A stretch of 64,000 nucleotides of DNA from Smittia aterrima. Its lineage: Eukaryota > Arthropoda > Insecta > Diptera > Chironomidae. Both the position numbers and the translations under genes were made by a program. Below the pieces are notes generated by a model. The model was not told where the DNA came from, did not search any database, and worked only from the letters and a program-made list of their open reading frames with translations. The stretch covers positions 21,762,001 to 21,826,000 of the forward strand of contig CP093831.1 in NCBI GenBank assembly GCA_033063855.1, in the 5' to 3' direction. Of this stretch, positions 1 to 12,656 are shown one piece after another. How positions within the stretch are numbered: position 1 is the first letter of the stretch; each line of letters begins with the position of its first letter.

Positions 1-3000
1 TATCGTCATTTAAATTTGTTTTCAGCTCGCTAAAGCGAGATCGGCGAGTTTGATGAGAACCGTGTCGGATGAATTTAAATATTTCCGCCTTGCACTGTTC
101 CATCGCGTTAAATTTAATTTCTCATTAATGCACGCACTCACTCAAGAACAACAAAATCCATTAAACCAATTAAAATTAACGTCCGTGACTTGGACGTGCA
201 GCGTGACATATTTTTGAGATCATAAAGCAATCATGTTATGAAGAGACCTCCCGAATTTGATTGACGGGCACGAACGATCCTCATCTTGACGACCACTTAA
301 AGAAGTGTCTACGATTGCAAGACTTCATCGAAAGAAAGAAGCCACACAATCAACCTAGATTCGCACAAAAAAAAAGAAGAATACGAAGATGAAGACACAC
401 AATCAGGAAGTGTTTGCCATCAGTTTACTTTATAAGCACAATGCGAGATTCTTCAGATTACTGACGCACAAACAAGCGAATGGTTGGATTATCATTGAGA
501 TGTAAATAGACACGCAAGCCATAACTTCTTATTTCCCTCGTCGCATTAATCATATTTCTCATTCTTGAGGAGAATCGTAGAGAAGAAAGGAAAGTCGTGT
601 TAGACTTTTCATTATTAAACGGCTTTGCGATCAAGTTAAGCGTCCAAGCCATTGCAGATTGTTTATCTTCGGCTTCAAACGAACTTTTAATCACTTTACA
701 ATGCACGATATGCGAATCATTATTTATGCTTTTTAATATTTATCATTTGAACGAGCACCGAGCGAGAAGAAATCTGTTGTGATCGCTTAAATCGAAGATT
801 AAATTGCCGGCCCGTGATTGCAAAGTAATCCTCTTGTAACATTGTAATTTTGATCTTAACGGTAAAGTAAATAAATCTAAAATGCAAAGAAAGTTCTTAA
901 TTAAATGTGAGTTATGTGACACTTCATTTGGCGTTATTTATGAAGTCCCCGCGTTCAGAATCGTTAACTCGAAGTCGCTTTCAAGTGCTTATACTGGTAT
1001 GGCTTGAATTCTTAATTGACAAAAGTGCTCTGATCTCCGACGACTTTAATCCTTCTTTGAATAAATTGTAATTGAAATTTATCATTCCGTGCGTCGAGTG
1101 AAGTTAATTGAATTCCTAAGAAAGCGAACTTGAAATTCGAAATGTAAAATTGTAGACTTAATCGTTTTGAAAGTATTCCATCACGAACTTCACCTTACAC
1201 CTGCGCGCTCAGACAATAAGTTGCGTGAGAAATGCTGCGACAGTCTTATGACGTAATTTCTTAAGCTTCTGCCAAGTGGAATTTCGCCAAAAGTCGCGCA
1301 AAATAAACGAGAAGATTGTTAAATATTCAAATGAAGCTAGTCTTTGAATACATAAAGCATGGATTGAAAGTCAATGTCAATGACATTCATCGTCTGACGC
1401 TTGAGGTTTGTGCGGTTGAATTAACTCCGCTTAACTGATTCGATCCAATAATTACGAAGTATGGAGCTTATTGAATTATCGACAGTGCTGATTTCTTCGA
1501 TCAAACGCTTTTAGTGAGATCATGTGGGAGCTTGTTGATCGATTCACGTCTCTCCACGCACGAAACTGGTCGTTGCTTTCTCGTCGTCGTGGGTAAAGTT
1601 GCGCGTAATTTATTGTCAATAGTCGTGACGTTAAATTGATTCATGTAAACAAGGTAATTAAGCCACTTGATTCGGTCTCGAGATATCCCTTTGATCCCAG
1701 TCAATTCAAAGCACGACAGAGATAAAGAGTTGAATTGATGGAGCACAATCTCCATTCGTTCACGGCGATAATTTTTCATGAGTCATCTGCGTCATCGTTC
1801 GGATAGCGAAGATTTCATTAAAGATTCATAGCTTGAATCAACAAGCGCTGAACAAGAATCGCGTTTTTATGGGAGACAATTGACAGAATATAAATTTGAT
1901 TCGACTAGTCAGTCGATCGTAAAGAGGAAGAAGCTTGCTCGTTTCTAGCAAATTCCTTTAACAAAGTTGAGATCATTTCCCCGCACAACTAGTCTACCTT
2001 GCGAAGAGTTGTTTGCAAATTTCCCCGTCAATTAAAAACAACTAGTCAATCATTTTGATGATAATGCGTCATAAAAAAGCTTGACGAATCCATTCAGCCT
2101 TTGTGAGCTTCTCGACGCAACAACGCAAGGCAAGGACGTTGTTATTTGCTTTCTTGAGTATCGTTTTTAAATGTTATACAAATATCTTCTCCTGAAGGGG
2201 TCTTACCGATATCGCTCAACAGCTTTTAAAAGCGTCCGTCTAAAAATATCGACGCACGAAACCGGAAATATTCGCGAATTCGTGGATTCTCCGCTGAGCG
2301 AGGAATATATTCTCGTTGCTGTGTCAAAGCTTCTTCTTTTGCGCTTGACTGAAAATAAACACCTCTCGACTCATGACACAAATAGCTTCATGAATTTGTA
2401 GCGAAATATGCTCGTGCAGAGTTCAGAGAAGCGACCCACACCCAGCAGAAGATTTTCTAGGGGATTTAGTCATTTTTTTTTATCAAAACAATGATCGTCT
2501 TAGCAGAAAGGTCATTAATTCATTTTTATTTACTCAACCGAAAATCCTCGACGCTTCTCTCACCCGTCCAAACATTAAAAGCGCTTGTGTTTATGGTCGC
2601 TATCAAAAGGCATGTACGATAAAATTATCATACTACTCATCCCATCGGCGAAGTGACATTAAATAAAAATATTAGCTTTAGCATGTGTGAAACCAGTTCT
2701 GCGCGTTCAACTGCTCATCGCACATCTCCACAATTCCTCTCCGTCTCGCTTGCAAAACGTAAAGAAAATATTCAATTAACATTTTCATTGAATGGGCTTG
2801 AAGCTACATAGTTGTTTGAATTTCCAGTCGAGAACCAACAGTCAAGTGGTTAAACAACTCTTTTCGTTCGCGTTGACTTTGCGCCATGATGTCTGTCTAG
2901 GAAATGATTTGTTTTCATTTTTTTTTCTCTTCATCTCTTGCTTTAATTTACGCGAAATGGCTCTGCGGTTAATTCAACGATTGGATTTCAATCTCCTTTC

Positions 3001-3892
3001 TTGGGTCTGATAAATCGCGTTTGACGGGACAATTTGCATTGCTGAAATGTTTTTTTTAGCTCGCGATTGCGAGATTCAGTCGCATGAGAGAATGAAAATT
3101 GCTGGCGATTTGGAATTAAAATTTCTGATAGAACTCGAATTGGAATTTTTTGCTGAGATGTAGAGACCACCGTCAATTGAAATTCCGCTGTTGCAATCGA
3201 CATTTTTCTTTAGGTGGTCAGAGATATTTATCTAGGAATCTGTTGAGAAAGCAAGTGACAGTCTTCCTGGTCTGCTTTCTTCAAGGCGCTGACGAAACAT
3301 TTGAAGTCTTTGACTGAAACAAAATATTCGAGAAATTCAAAATAAATGTCCGCGCGTTCAGTCATTAATATCGAATTTAATGATAATCTGTTTTATTCAT
3401 TCGCGGTCCGAGTTAACTCGATAGTTTCACACTGTCATGAGCTGTAAGGAAAATCATAAACTATTGGCCGCTTACGCCACCCGACGCTTTTAGAAATATT
3501 TCAAGAGCGTGTCTGTGATATAAAAGTCAACCGCGATGCCAAAAAAGAAGTCAACGAAACCTGATGACATAGAGTTTGTTAAGCGGAAACAGATGAATTG
3601 GCCGCTCATTTAAATTTGAATTTCATGTCTTCATTCAAGAGATTGACTTCTTCTTTTCTTCACTCGGCTCATCGGAGTTGTGTTGAATGAGAAGGAGGAA
3701 AAAATATTTCGCGACTTCGCACGATCACTTAAGACTCTTGGGAGGATTCACGAAGCTTTAATTGGTTTATCTGTTGAGATGAATCTTTCTTCAAGAGTTT
3801 ATTGCATTAGCCAAAATATTTTAATGGCAGATGCGCCAAAAATCCTTTCACAGTCACATAAATTGACCGAGACTTTATTTCTTTCGTCGCAG
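1..3892. other. No gene seen; probable 5' intron of the ADAMTS gene
   Basis: I see no exon that can be supported in this stretch. Open frames are short, have no family signature, and are not framed by convincing splice sites. The ADAMTS exon starting at 3893 follows a good acceptor (CTTTCGTCGCAG) and begins inside a codon, so at least one coding exon must lie upstream. The prodomain expected there is not found here, so the stretch is most simply a large intron. This is inference. Confidence 0.5.
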
Positions 3893-6800
3893 ATCATAAC
3901 GAAACGAACGAAGAAATTGAATTGAAGATTTTGAACGAGACGATGAACGCGCATTTGGCGCATTCTCGAGTGAAACGAAACGTTCAAAACTATCATCGCA
4001 ATCTGTCCTCAAGTGACAGTTATTCACCAAGACCTGCAGTGACTCATTTTTTTCATCATCAACATCATCAACACCATCGCTTGACTCCTCACGAGCAACA
4101 GCTGCAGCGACATCATCAACGACAACTTCAGCATCAATATGAGAACCACCAGCGAGAATTACGCGAACGTGAACTTCGAGAACGTCAACGAAACACTCAA
4201 ATAAATCAACAGAGAACAAACGAGAATACGATTCCGCAACGCGATGCTCGACGTTATCAACAAATGCAGCAACCACCATCACAGCAGCAGTTTGACAACC
4301 AAATGTACCACTATCGACACGACTATCAGAATCCCATGCAGAGTAGTCAGCATCAGAAATCCGACGAAACAAAAGAATATACCATTGAAGTATTAGTAGC
4401 TGTAGATAAGAAAATGCAAGAGTACCATGGCAATAATTTGAAGAATTACGTCTTGACATTGATGTCAGTTGTAAGTAGAACGAAGCATTGCATTTGATTC
4501 CGATTGAAACAGCTTTCATGATTATTCTTATCACTTCGTCTCGTTTTTCTTTTTTTTTCGCTTCTTCTCTTTTTCAACTCCTCACCAGGTTTCAAGTATT
4601 TACGCTGATGCAAGTATTGGAAACTCAATAAAGATTGCCGTAGTCCACATAATGTATGTTGAACATGATTTAGTTCCAGATGCAAGCTCTGGTAACGGTA
4701 AGTTCGACGGAATTTTATTTTGCAATTCTTCTTCACTGCCAACATCTTTTGATCATCTCGAGCAATGGTCAATAAATAATCGAAATTCACATGCGCCGCT
4801 GCTTCTCAGTTTGTTATAGCAATTTAGTGAACACTTCGATAGTTATTTATTGCATGCGTTTTTCGCGAGCGAGCTTGACTTTATTTTCATTTTATCCGCT
4901 TATGATAATGATCGCGTACATAGAGTGAATTAAAAATCGCATTTTGCGCCTCGCTCTCTCGCGCATTCTCGCCGCAATAATTAGAGACGTATAATTTTTC
5001 TCTTATAGAATGCAATTTGTGCTCGTGATGATTTTTATCGCCTCTACATGGCTCTGGCTTCATTACATACATTAAAACCCTTTTTCGTTATTGCTTTTAA
5101 TTAAATGTCCTCGGATGATTTACTTAACTCGTCGATGTTCTTCTTTTTCTCCTCTTTCACAGGCGTTTCGGCATCGGGAATGCTGCTGGAGTTCTGTCGA
5201 TTGAAACATACACATGATCATAAACACGATACTGCTTTATTATTAACTAGGTGAGACTTTGTTATTAGATTAAACTTTAAAGGTTATGTTGATGAGGCAA
5301 TGGGAAGGATTATTTAACGTCAAATAAATTTACGTTAAAAAATCGTTACAAATCTCCCTCGAGCCTTGGACTTTCAATGTTTCGTATCTGATTAGAAACA
5401 TACTCAATCAGTCAACATTGAAAGCTGTAATTTCCGCTCATAAATGTAGCGGCGACATAAAACTTTTCATTTATCAAAAACTCATAAAAAGAAGTTTATT
5501 GGTTGCATAACCTCAATTGTAACTTTCCTCTTCTCTCATCTCCACAGGGAACAAATTTGTCGTAGTGCTAATCAAAAGAAATGTGATACATTAGGTTTAG
5601 CTGAATTAGGTACAATGTGCAAGCCTCAGTCCTGTGCTATTGTTCAAGATAATGGCTTGTCTGCCGCCTTTACAATCGCCCATGAACTGGGCCATGTGTG
5701 AGTATTTACGCAATTGTTTATTTGATCGTCTTCTTCTGCCTCGCGATTTGTTTCGTTTTTATTGCTCCATTGTCGCGCGTACTCTTCTGACTCATCAGAA
5801 AATAATATCCATTGAACGCTTCGATGCTTGTGCTCAATTTAAAGCACTCGAAGTTCTTCGCTTCGATTCAATTGCTAAGAAAATATCTTGTGAGACCACC
5901 GAAGACGAGAATAAGCCGAAAATAATTCATGTATCGCGATAATTTAATCAGTCAATAAGCTGCCACGCACTTTGTAATCATTTTGTCAATCAAGTCGGCA
6001 AATATTTCCTCTTACACAAAGATCTAAAGATTCTCTACCGCAGCAACTTCTTTTCTGCTCGTCACACTCGTGTTTCGCAACCTCGAACAACTTTTGATTA
6101 TCCGTTTATAATTTTATTGATTGTGTGTTGCCCTTTTGACAAAGGGGAGCCATAAAACCCGAGACGCGTTCAATGAGATTCAAGGGAAAGAACGAAAACA
6201 AATTTTATTACTTTTACATGAATGTTAATCAAGACGTAAAAATGCTCGTGGAGCGAGATTAAAATAAATCGAACTTTTATGACGATAAATTCGAAATACT
6301 TAAAGTGCGTAAATCAAAACATATCAATTAATATAAACATCGCGAGCTTAGACAAATTGTGAATTGCGAGACAAGTAAAAAGATCATTTTTTACGATTGA
6401 TAGATTTTTAGTCGATCATCATCATTTGTTATGTTCATTCACAGATTGAACATGCCTCACGACGATGACAAGCGCTGCGAAAGTCTTCGAGGTAACGCCG
6501 CCCACAAGCAGAATATCATGTCGCGCATGCTGGATCACAACACCCATCCATGGTCGTGGTCAAATTGCTCGCGACATCACGTAACCGAGTTCCTCGAGTA
6601 AGTTCCACTGGACGTGATTAATTGGCTGCCCATTGTTCTCATTCGTTTTTTAAACTGCTGCCAAAATAACTTTGACTCGCCAATGATTAACAAACCTCAC
6701 GGACACACTTTTATTTGCTTCGAGCTCTCTCAAACGCGAGGGAATTAGGCCCGCAACTAATTGTCCGTTTCGTTTCATTCAGCGATCGTTTATTATTACA

Positions 6801-9800
6801 CGACTTCACGCGATCGCTGTTTATTTCGACTTTATATTTTCAACTATCGCGCACATGTCTTTAAATATTTATACATTTGGCGTTTGTCTAACAATGACTT
6901 CTAGAGAAGAAAGAGAAAACGTTTTCATGGAAAAAAAAGAGCTTGATAGACGAATTCACTCGAATTGTTCTGCTAAGCGCCAGCAAAGTTGAAACAAGTG
7001 TACTGAAGCCTCGAATAATCTCTTTGTTTAAGCAAAGCTTCCCCAATCTCCAACTGTTTATGACATTTTTTATGATCTTCTCGCTCATGAATGGAGTCGA
7101 ATGTTGTTCCAGTTTCTCACAAAAAAAAATAAACTTCTCGATAGGCTATTAGCCTGAGGCTAACTTAAGAATTCGTTAATGATCAGAACGTGCACAGAAT
7201 AAATCAGCAAATTATGACACACAAGTTGGAAAACGAAAACATTCTATGCAATTTGAATAATTTTATCTCGATAAAGTATTGGAACGACTTCAAGCTCGTT
7301 TTACAGCCGTCTGGCGACATGTACTCAACATTACATCGAACATTCGTTGTTTAATGGAAAAAAAATTCATTCCGATTGTTTTATTTTGGTCATTTGTCAC
7401 TTGACTTGTGCTTGATCACAATGTAATTTGACTTCTGTCAGTTTGTAACATTTTTGTGTTCGCCTCAAAGTTTTCTCGTTTAATCAGAAGGCACTCAAAC
7501 TAGTAAAGAAGAAAGTGCTCCAACAGCATTCTTTTGGTCGTCCGGTTTGTTTGAGATGCAACTTAAAAATTCGAATCTCATTTTCGATGCCGCAGCGAAA
7601 GAGAACAATGCGCCATGAGTCGAATGAATGAATGATTTTGAATCAGTGATTAATGACATTCAATTACAGACGTGATCAGTGCTCCTGTTTACTAGATAAA
7701 CCTCAACCAGATACGATTGTGAAGAATGCAAACACGATGTTAGCAGGTGAAAAGTTTACCGATGATCAGCAGTGCGAGCTTGTTTTTGGGCCTGGGGCTC
7801 GAATCTGCTCGTATATGCCGAAGTGTAGTCGTTTGTGGTGCAGTCAAAATCACAAGGAAGACAACGGCTGCCGAACACAGCACATGCCGTGGGCTGATGG
7901 AACAAAGTGTGGAGAGGGCGAGTGGTGTCAGAAAGGTGAATGTGTGACGCGAAATCGATCAGCGCTCGCACCAAATCACGGCACCTGGGGACCATGGAGC
8001 GAGTGAGTACTATTAATAGTTTGTCTGATTAGATCATCGTTGTTGAATAGCAAAATTTGTTTTGCTTTTGCAACAGATTCGGAGAATGTTCAAGAATCTG
8101 CGGAGGTGGCGTTCAATCTGCTGTCAGAAATTGTGACAACCCACCGCCGACGAATGGCGGAAAGTATTGCGTCGGCCAGAGGATTCAATTCCGATCATGC
8201 AACATTCAAGACTGCTCCGATCAAACTCTCGACTTTAGAGCAGAACAATGCAGTCGATTCAACAACAATAGCTTCAACATGGCGACTCTCAACGAAGCGA
8301 AGTGGATGCCAAAGTACGGCCTAGACAGCAAAGACGAGTGCAAGCTTTATTGTCGTCTCGAGCAGACCTCAACATATTTTGCACTAGCAAATAGAGTGAT
8401 TGATGGAACGCCCTGCTCGTATCATACCTTCGACAAATGCATTAATGGAGCTTGCGTTCCGGCTGGTTGCGACAATGAGCTCTACTCAACAGCCGAGCTT
8501 GACATGTGCGGTGTCTGTAAAGGTCGTAACGAGACTTGTGAAAGTTATCATGGCAACTTGACACATTATCAATTCCGAAAACGTGCGAATTATCAGCACA
8601 ATTATTTCATCTATGAAGTCGTAACAATTCCAAAAGGAGCGACAAACATTGAGATCGTTCGATACTTTGACGCCCAAAATTATATTGCTTTGCAAGACGA
8701 TCAAAAAGAATACATTCTCAACAAGGTTAATCACATTGACGGCAACAACAAAACGATTTACTACGGTGGCATTACGTTGGACTACAGCATTAGTCAAGAT
8801 AGTACGATCGAGAGAGTTAGTTCGGCCTACGCACGGCAGTTGAAGCGCGAACTGAGAGTGGACATTTTGTCCTACACGCCGCCCTCAGTTGTCGACGATT
8901 ACATAATTAAGTTCTCATACACGCAATCGGATAATAAGAAGGTCGTTCTTTCGAATCACATCACCAACAGCTACAACTACAACTCGTCAGCGAAGAAGCA
9001 GTTTATGTGGCAAATGCAAGAATGGAGCAACTGCAGTAGCTTGTGTCAAGGCAATCATATTCGGAAGGCATCGTGCGTTGAATTGAATACGAAAGCTGTC
9101 GTTGTTGATAGTTATTGTCGTAACACTGCAAAGCCAAGTAATGATCATGAAGAATGCAATATGGATTGTCGACTGGGCTGGGAAGCATTCAAATCAGAGT
9201 GTTCGGTCAATTGTGGCGATGGCGAACGTACAATCAACTACGAATGTGTTCAACGATATACTCGACAAAGCGAACATTCAAAAGTTGTCGACAGATCATT
9301 CTGCGAACCAAGGCGCGAGACAACGAAAACTGAGCCATGTTCACAGCAGTGCAACGAGGTTCTCTGGGCTTATACAGATTGGAGTCCAGTAAGCATCAAC
9401 AACAACTTGTCACTCGAAAAACTTTTTTATTTATAACAATTTTCAATCTTGATTAGTGCTCTCGGACTTGCGGTGGTGGCAAGCAGAATCGGACTTATAT
9501 GTGCTTATCGGATCCGGTTCATCGACGAGCTGTCAACGAGAAATATTGCAATGATTTGCCGATCAAAGAACAGCTCATCCGCTATTGCAATGAAAATGTT
9601 AACTGCGCAGAGTGGGCGTATGGAGAAGAGTCTCCCGTGAGTTTTTCTATCTCTTTTGTTTGAAACGATTTAAAATCTTGTTTTTATTATTTGACAAATT
9701 TGGCTTCAAAATTAACGAAACAAAAACCAAAAAAAAAACCTTCATGCATTTAGACTGAGGAGAGATCGAGAGATTTATGAAACTTTCACAAATCCCTCGA

Positions 9801-12656
9801 TCTCATCAAACAATTAATTGATCTCAATTGGCTTCTTTAAAATTCAATCTCATCTTTTGTTGTCCATGAAATTTTCTTTCCTGCAATGTTTGTCTTTGAT
9901 GATGATGATTAAACCAATTTGCGTAAAACTCATTTGTGTTCCGTCTAGTGTTCCGTATCATGTGGAATAGGTCAACGAGTGACCGTAATCTTTTGCAAGC
10001 AAAATAACGAACTTGTTAATCCTTCACTGTGTGGTGCAAGTCCACGACCTAAAGATATCATTAAAACGTGTAATATGCCGCCATGTGATTCTGTGAGTAA
10101 GGTAATGATTACTTCTTTCCAATATAACTCATGCCATCATTGCGAACGATAACATTGAAGATTCATTGAGTGTTTGGATCTCCACTGTTGCGATTTGCTG
10201 GCTTTCATTAAGCTTATCTCATTCGTTTTCATTAATTCTCATTTCAACATGCACTTTTCTCCACTCTGTTTGTTCTTCCCATTAGTCGGTCGATGTTTAT
10301 TTATTTTGTTGTAAGATCTGTTTAATCTTAGACGTTTTATGGAATTTTCATTCTAGCTCATGACAAATAAACATCGACCAACTTTTCTTTTTCATTTTAC
10401 AAGCCAACATTATTGTTGCTTCAAACTGATGAGCTTTTATTTAATTTGCTTTAAGTCGTTTTCAATCATTTTCTTTAATTAAAATCGCTTAAGCGCTTTT
10501 GCGAGAGAGTTTTCATTTCTCAGTTTGATTAAGCAAATAATAGCTCTATTAAATAAATTTCCTTGATGATTGTCTTCTACCTCCTTGAAGTCGTTATTAA
10601 TAATTGTCTACATGGGGTTGTTTCTTTGGTTAGGTTCAGAAAACATCTTACGCAGATGTTACAGCAGCTCGAGACAGAATCCCGGTGCCGAGAGTCTCCG
10701 ATCACGTTTCGATATTTAACAATAACGTAAACAACGTCGAGACCACGCCTGCCGTGTCAAAGTTCAAATGGCTCTCGGGTCGTTGGGGCGAGTGTTCGGT
10801 GACATGTGGCGAGAAGGGCGGCAAGAAAGTTCGAAGTGTTCGTTGTGTCGACAATCTCTCCGCGAGTATTGAACTTGTCAATGATCAATATTGCGAACAT
10901 TTGCAACCAAAGCCAGTCAATGTTGCTAACTGTAATGAGTTTAGATGTCCGCAATGGAACTGGGGCAAGTGGGGAAAGGTAAGAAGATGGATTTAATGTT
11001 TCTCTCTCTCACTTCTTTATACCTGTCAAAATATTTTCTTATAAGACGCTTACACATTCTTTTCTCAATGTTTCTGATTTAGTGTACTAACGAGTGTAGA
11101 CGCGAGCGTCAAGTTATGTGTCAAGATCATCGTGGTAAAAGTAGTGATCAGTGTCCTCTTGAAATGGAGCCGCATAAATCCGAAGCTTGTTGTCACTTTA
11201 GATGGAGAGCTATTTGGAAACCAGTATGAGAATCAACTTTTTAATTTGATATCCAACCTTCGGATCCTTCATTGTGAAAACTTTTTTAATTGCGGAATGT
11301 TTTCTAATGAACGATTCGTTCTCATTGCGATGTGATGTTTTAATTAAAGCTTTAATTTTTATTTATTTTTCTTCAAACTTCTCAGTGCTCGGCCACATGC
11401 GGAAGTGGGTGGCGCGTCAAGGAGCCGGTTTGCATGCGACTCTACCCACGATCAGCGGAGAATCCACACCCGATCAAAAACGGAACGCAGGTCGATGCGA
11501 TATTCTGTTCACACCTTACAAAGCCGAAATATGAATCAAAGTCAAGAAAGGCTTGCAAGAGTAAGACGTCTTGTCCAGATTCCTTCTCTTGGAATGTTGG
11601 GCCATGGCAAAAAGTGAGTTTCATCTTTTGATTTATTATTCTTATTGTTAAGCTAATTTTCTTGTTAAGTGCTCGAGTGGTTGCGGAACAGGTTACCAAA
11701 CAAGAAACGTCACATGCTCAAATGGACATAGAGAATCATCAACAGAATGTAAAGAACCTCGTCCCTTGAAATATAAACAATGCGCGGTCAAGACGCATTG
11801 TCGATGGCGCTTCGGTAAGTGGAAGAACTGCACATGCACGGGACATCAGAAGCGTCGAATCACTTGTTGGGATAGTTACAAGAACACAGCAGCAAACAAC
11901 TGTCCAGAAGAAGAGAAACCATCGTCAAGACAACGATGCAATGCACCTCCAAATTGTAAGTCAAACTTCTCCTTTAACTTCATAACTTTTATCTTAATTG
12001 CTTCTCATAAACAGGCTCTTGCAAAAGCATTCAACATTACAAACGAACGCGAACCGATGGCGAATACAAAATCAATATTCGAGGGCGTGAAGTTGAAATA
12101 TATTGTCACAACATGAACTCGGACGATCCTGCAGAATATGTTTCCTTGCGAAAAGGAACGCAGGAGAACTATTCACTCTTCTACAGCAAACGGCTGAATG
12201 ATATGTCGAAATGCGAAAATGGGAAGGGCGTGCACGATGAGTCCATTCATTACGGCACAACAAGATTCCATAAAGTTCGCATTAATATCGGCACACTTCA
12301 GATTGTCGACGACGATTATCAGTTTGCTCATACCGTTGGAAGGCCGCAGAAGTTTGCAACGGGGGGCGATTGCTATAGTAATACGGGCTCGTGTCCGCAA
12401 GGTGACTTCTTCGTGAACTTTGAAGGAACGGGTTTCAGAATACGACCGTCAAACTCGTGGGAAGCCAATGGAACCAATTCCACGATAGAATATCAAATTA
12501 AGGTGAGAGATATTGAGGCTTGTGGATTGATTTCTTTATCGTTAAATTCCTTTTTCACAGCTCGAGAAGCCTTATCAGAAAGTAAGGGCGAGGTGTGGAG
12601 GATATTGTGGAACGTGTCGACCAAGTCACCGAGGTCTCTTCTTAGACGCTCTATGA
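3893..12656 (+). CDS. ADAMTS metalloprotease with GON domain (ADAMTS9/20, GON-1 type), 5' partial
   Basis: Secreted zinc protease of extracellular matrix. Fifteen exons join in frame: 3893-4470, 4589-4697, 5163-5250, 5548-5697, 6445-6597, 7670-8002, 8077-9388, 9457-9636, 9949-10092 (or 10101), 10634-10978, 11083-11223, 11386-11613, 11670-11955, 12015-12502 and 12561-12656 (TGA), about 1,543 residues. In order I see a furin site RVKR (3967-3978), a His/Gln-rich spacer, and the catalytic domain starting EVLVAVDKKM. The zinc motif HELGHVLNMPHD spans the 5697/6445 splice, and a Met-turn (NIMSRM) follows. Then come a disintegrin-like region, a central thrombospondin repeat (WGPWSEFGECSRICGGG), Cys-rich and spacer regions, about nine further thrombospondin repeats, and a C-terminal GON domain (from about 12015). 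Signal peptide and prodomain lie outside the window. Family assignment is strong because GON marks the ADAMTS9/20/GON-1 clade; the nearest Drosophila relative is probably AdamTS-A. Confidence 0.93.

Noticed and set aside
10..190. Acceptor-like TTGTTTTCAG at the left edge followed by a 60-codon open frame, as a possible ADAMTS prodomain exon
   Set aside because: No prodomain motif, no usable donor before the stop, and composition like the surrounding non-coding DNA.
3875..4534. 219-codon open frame on the minus strand
   Set aside because: It is the shadow of the His/Gln-rich ADAMTS exon (CAT/CAG-rich sequence read backwards) and has no independent support.
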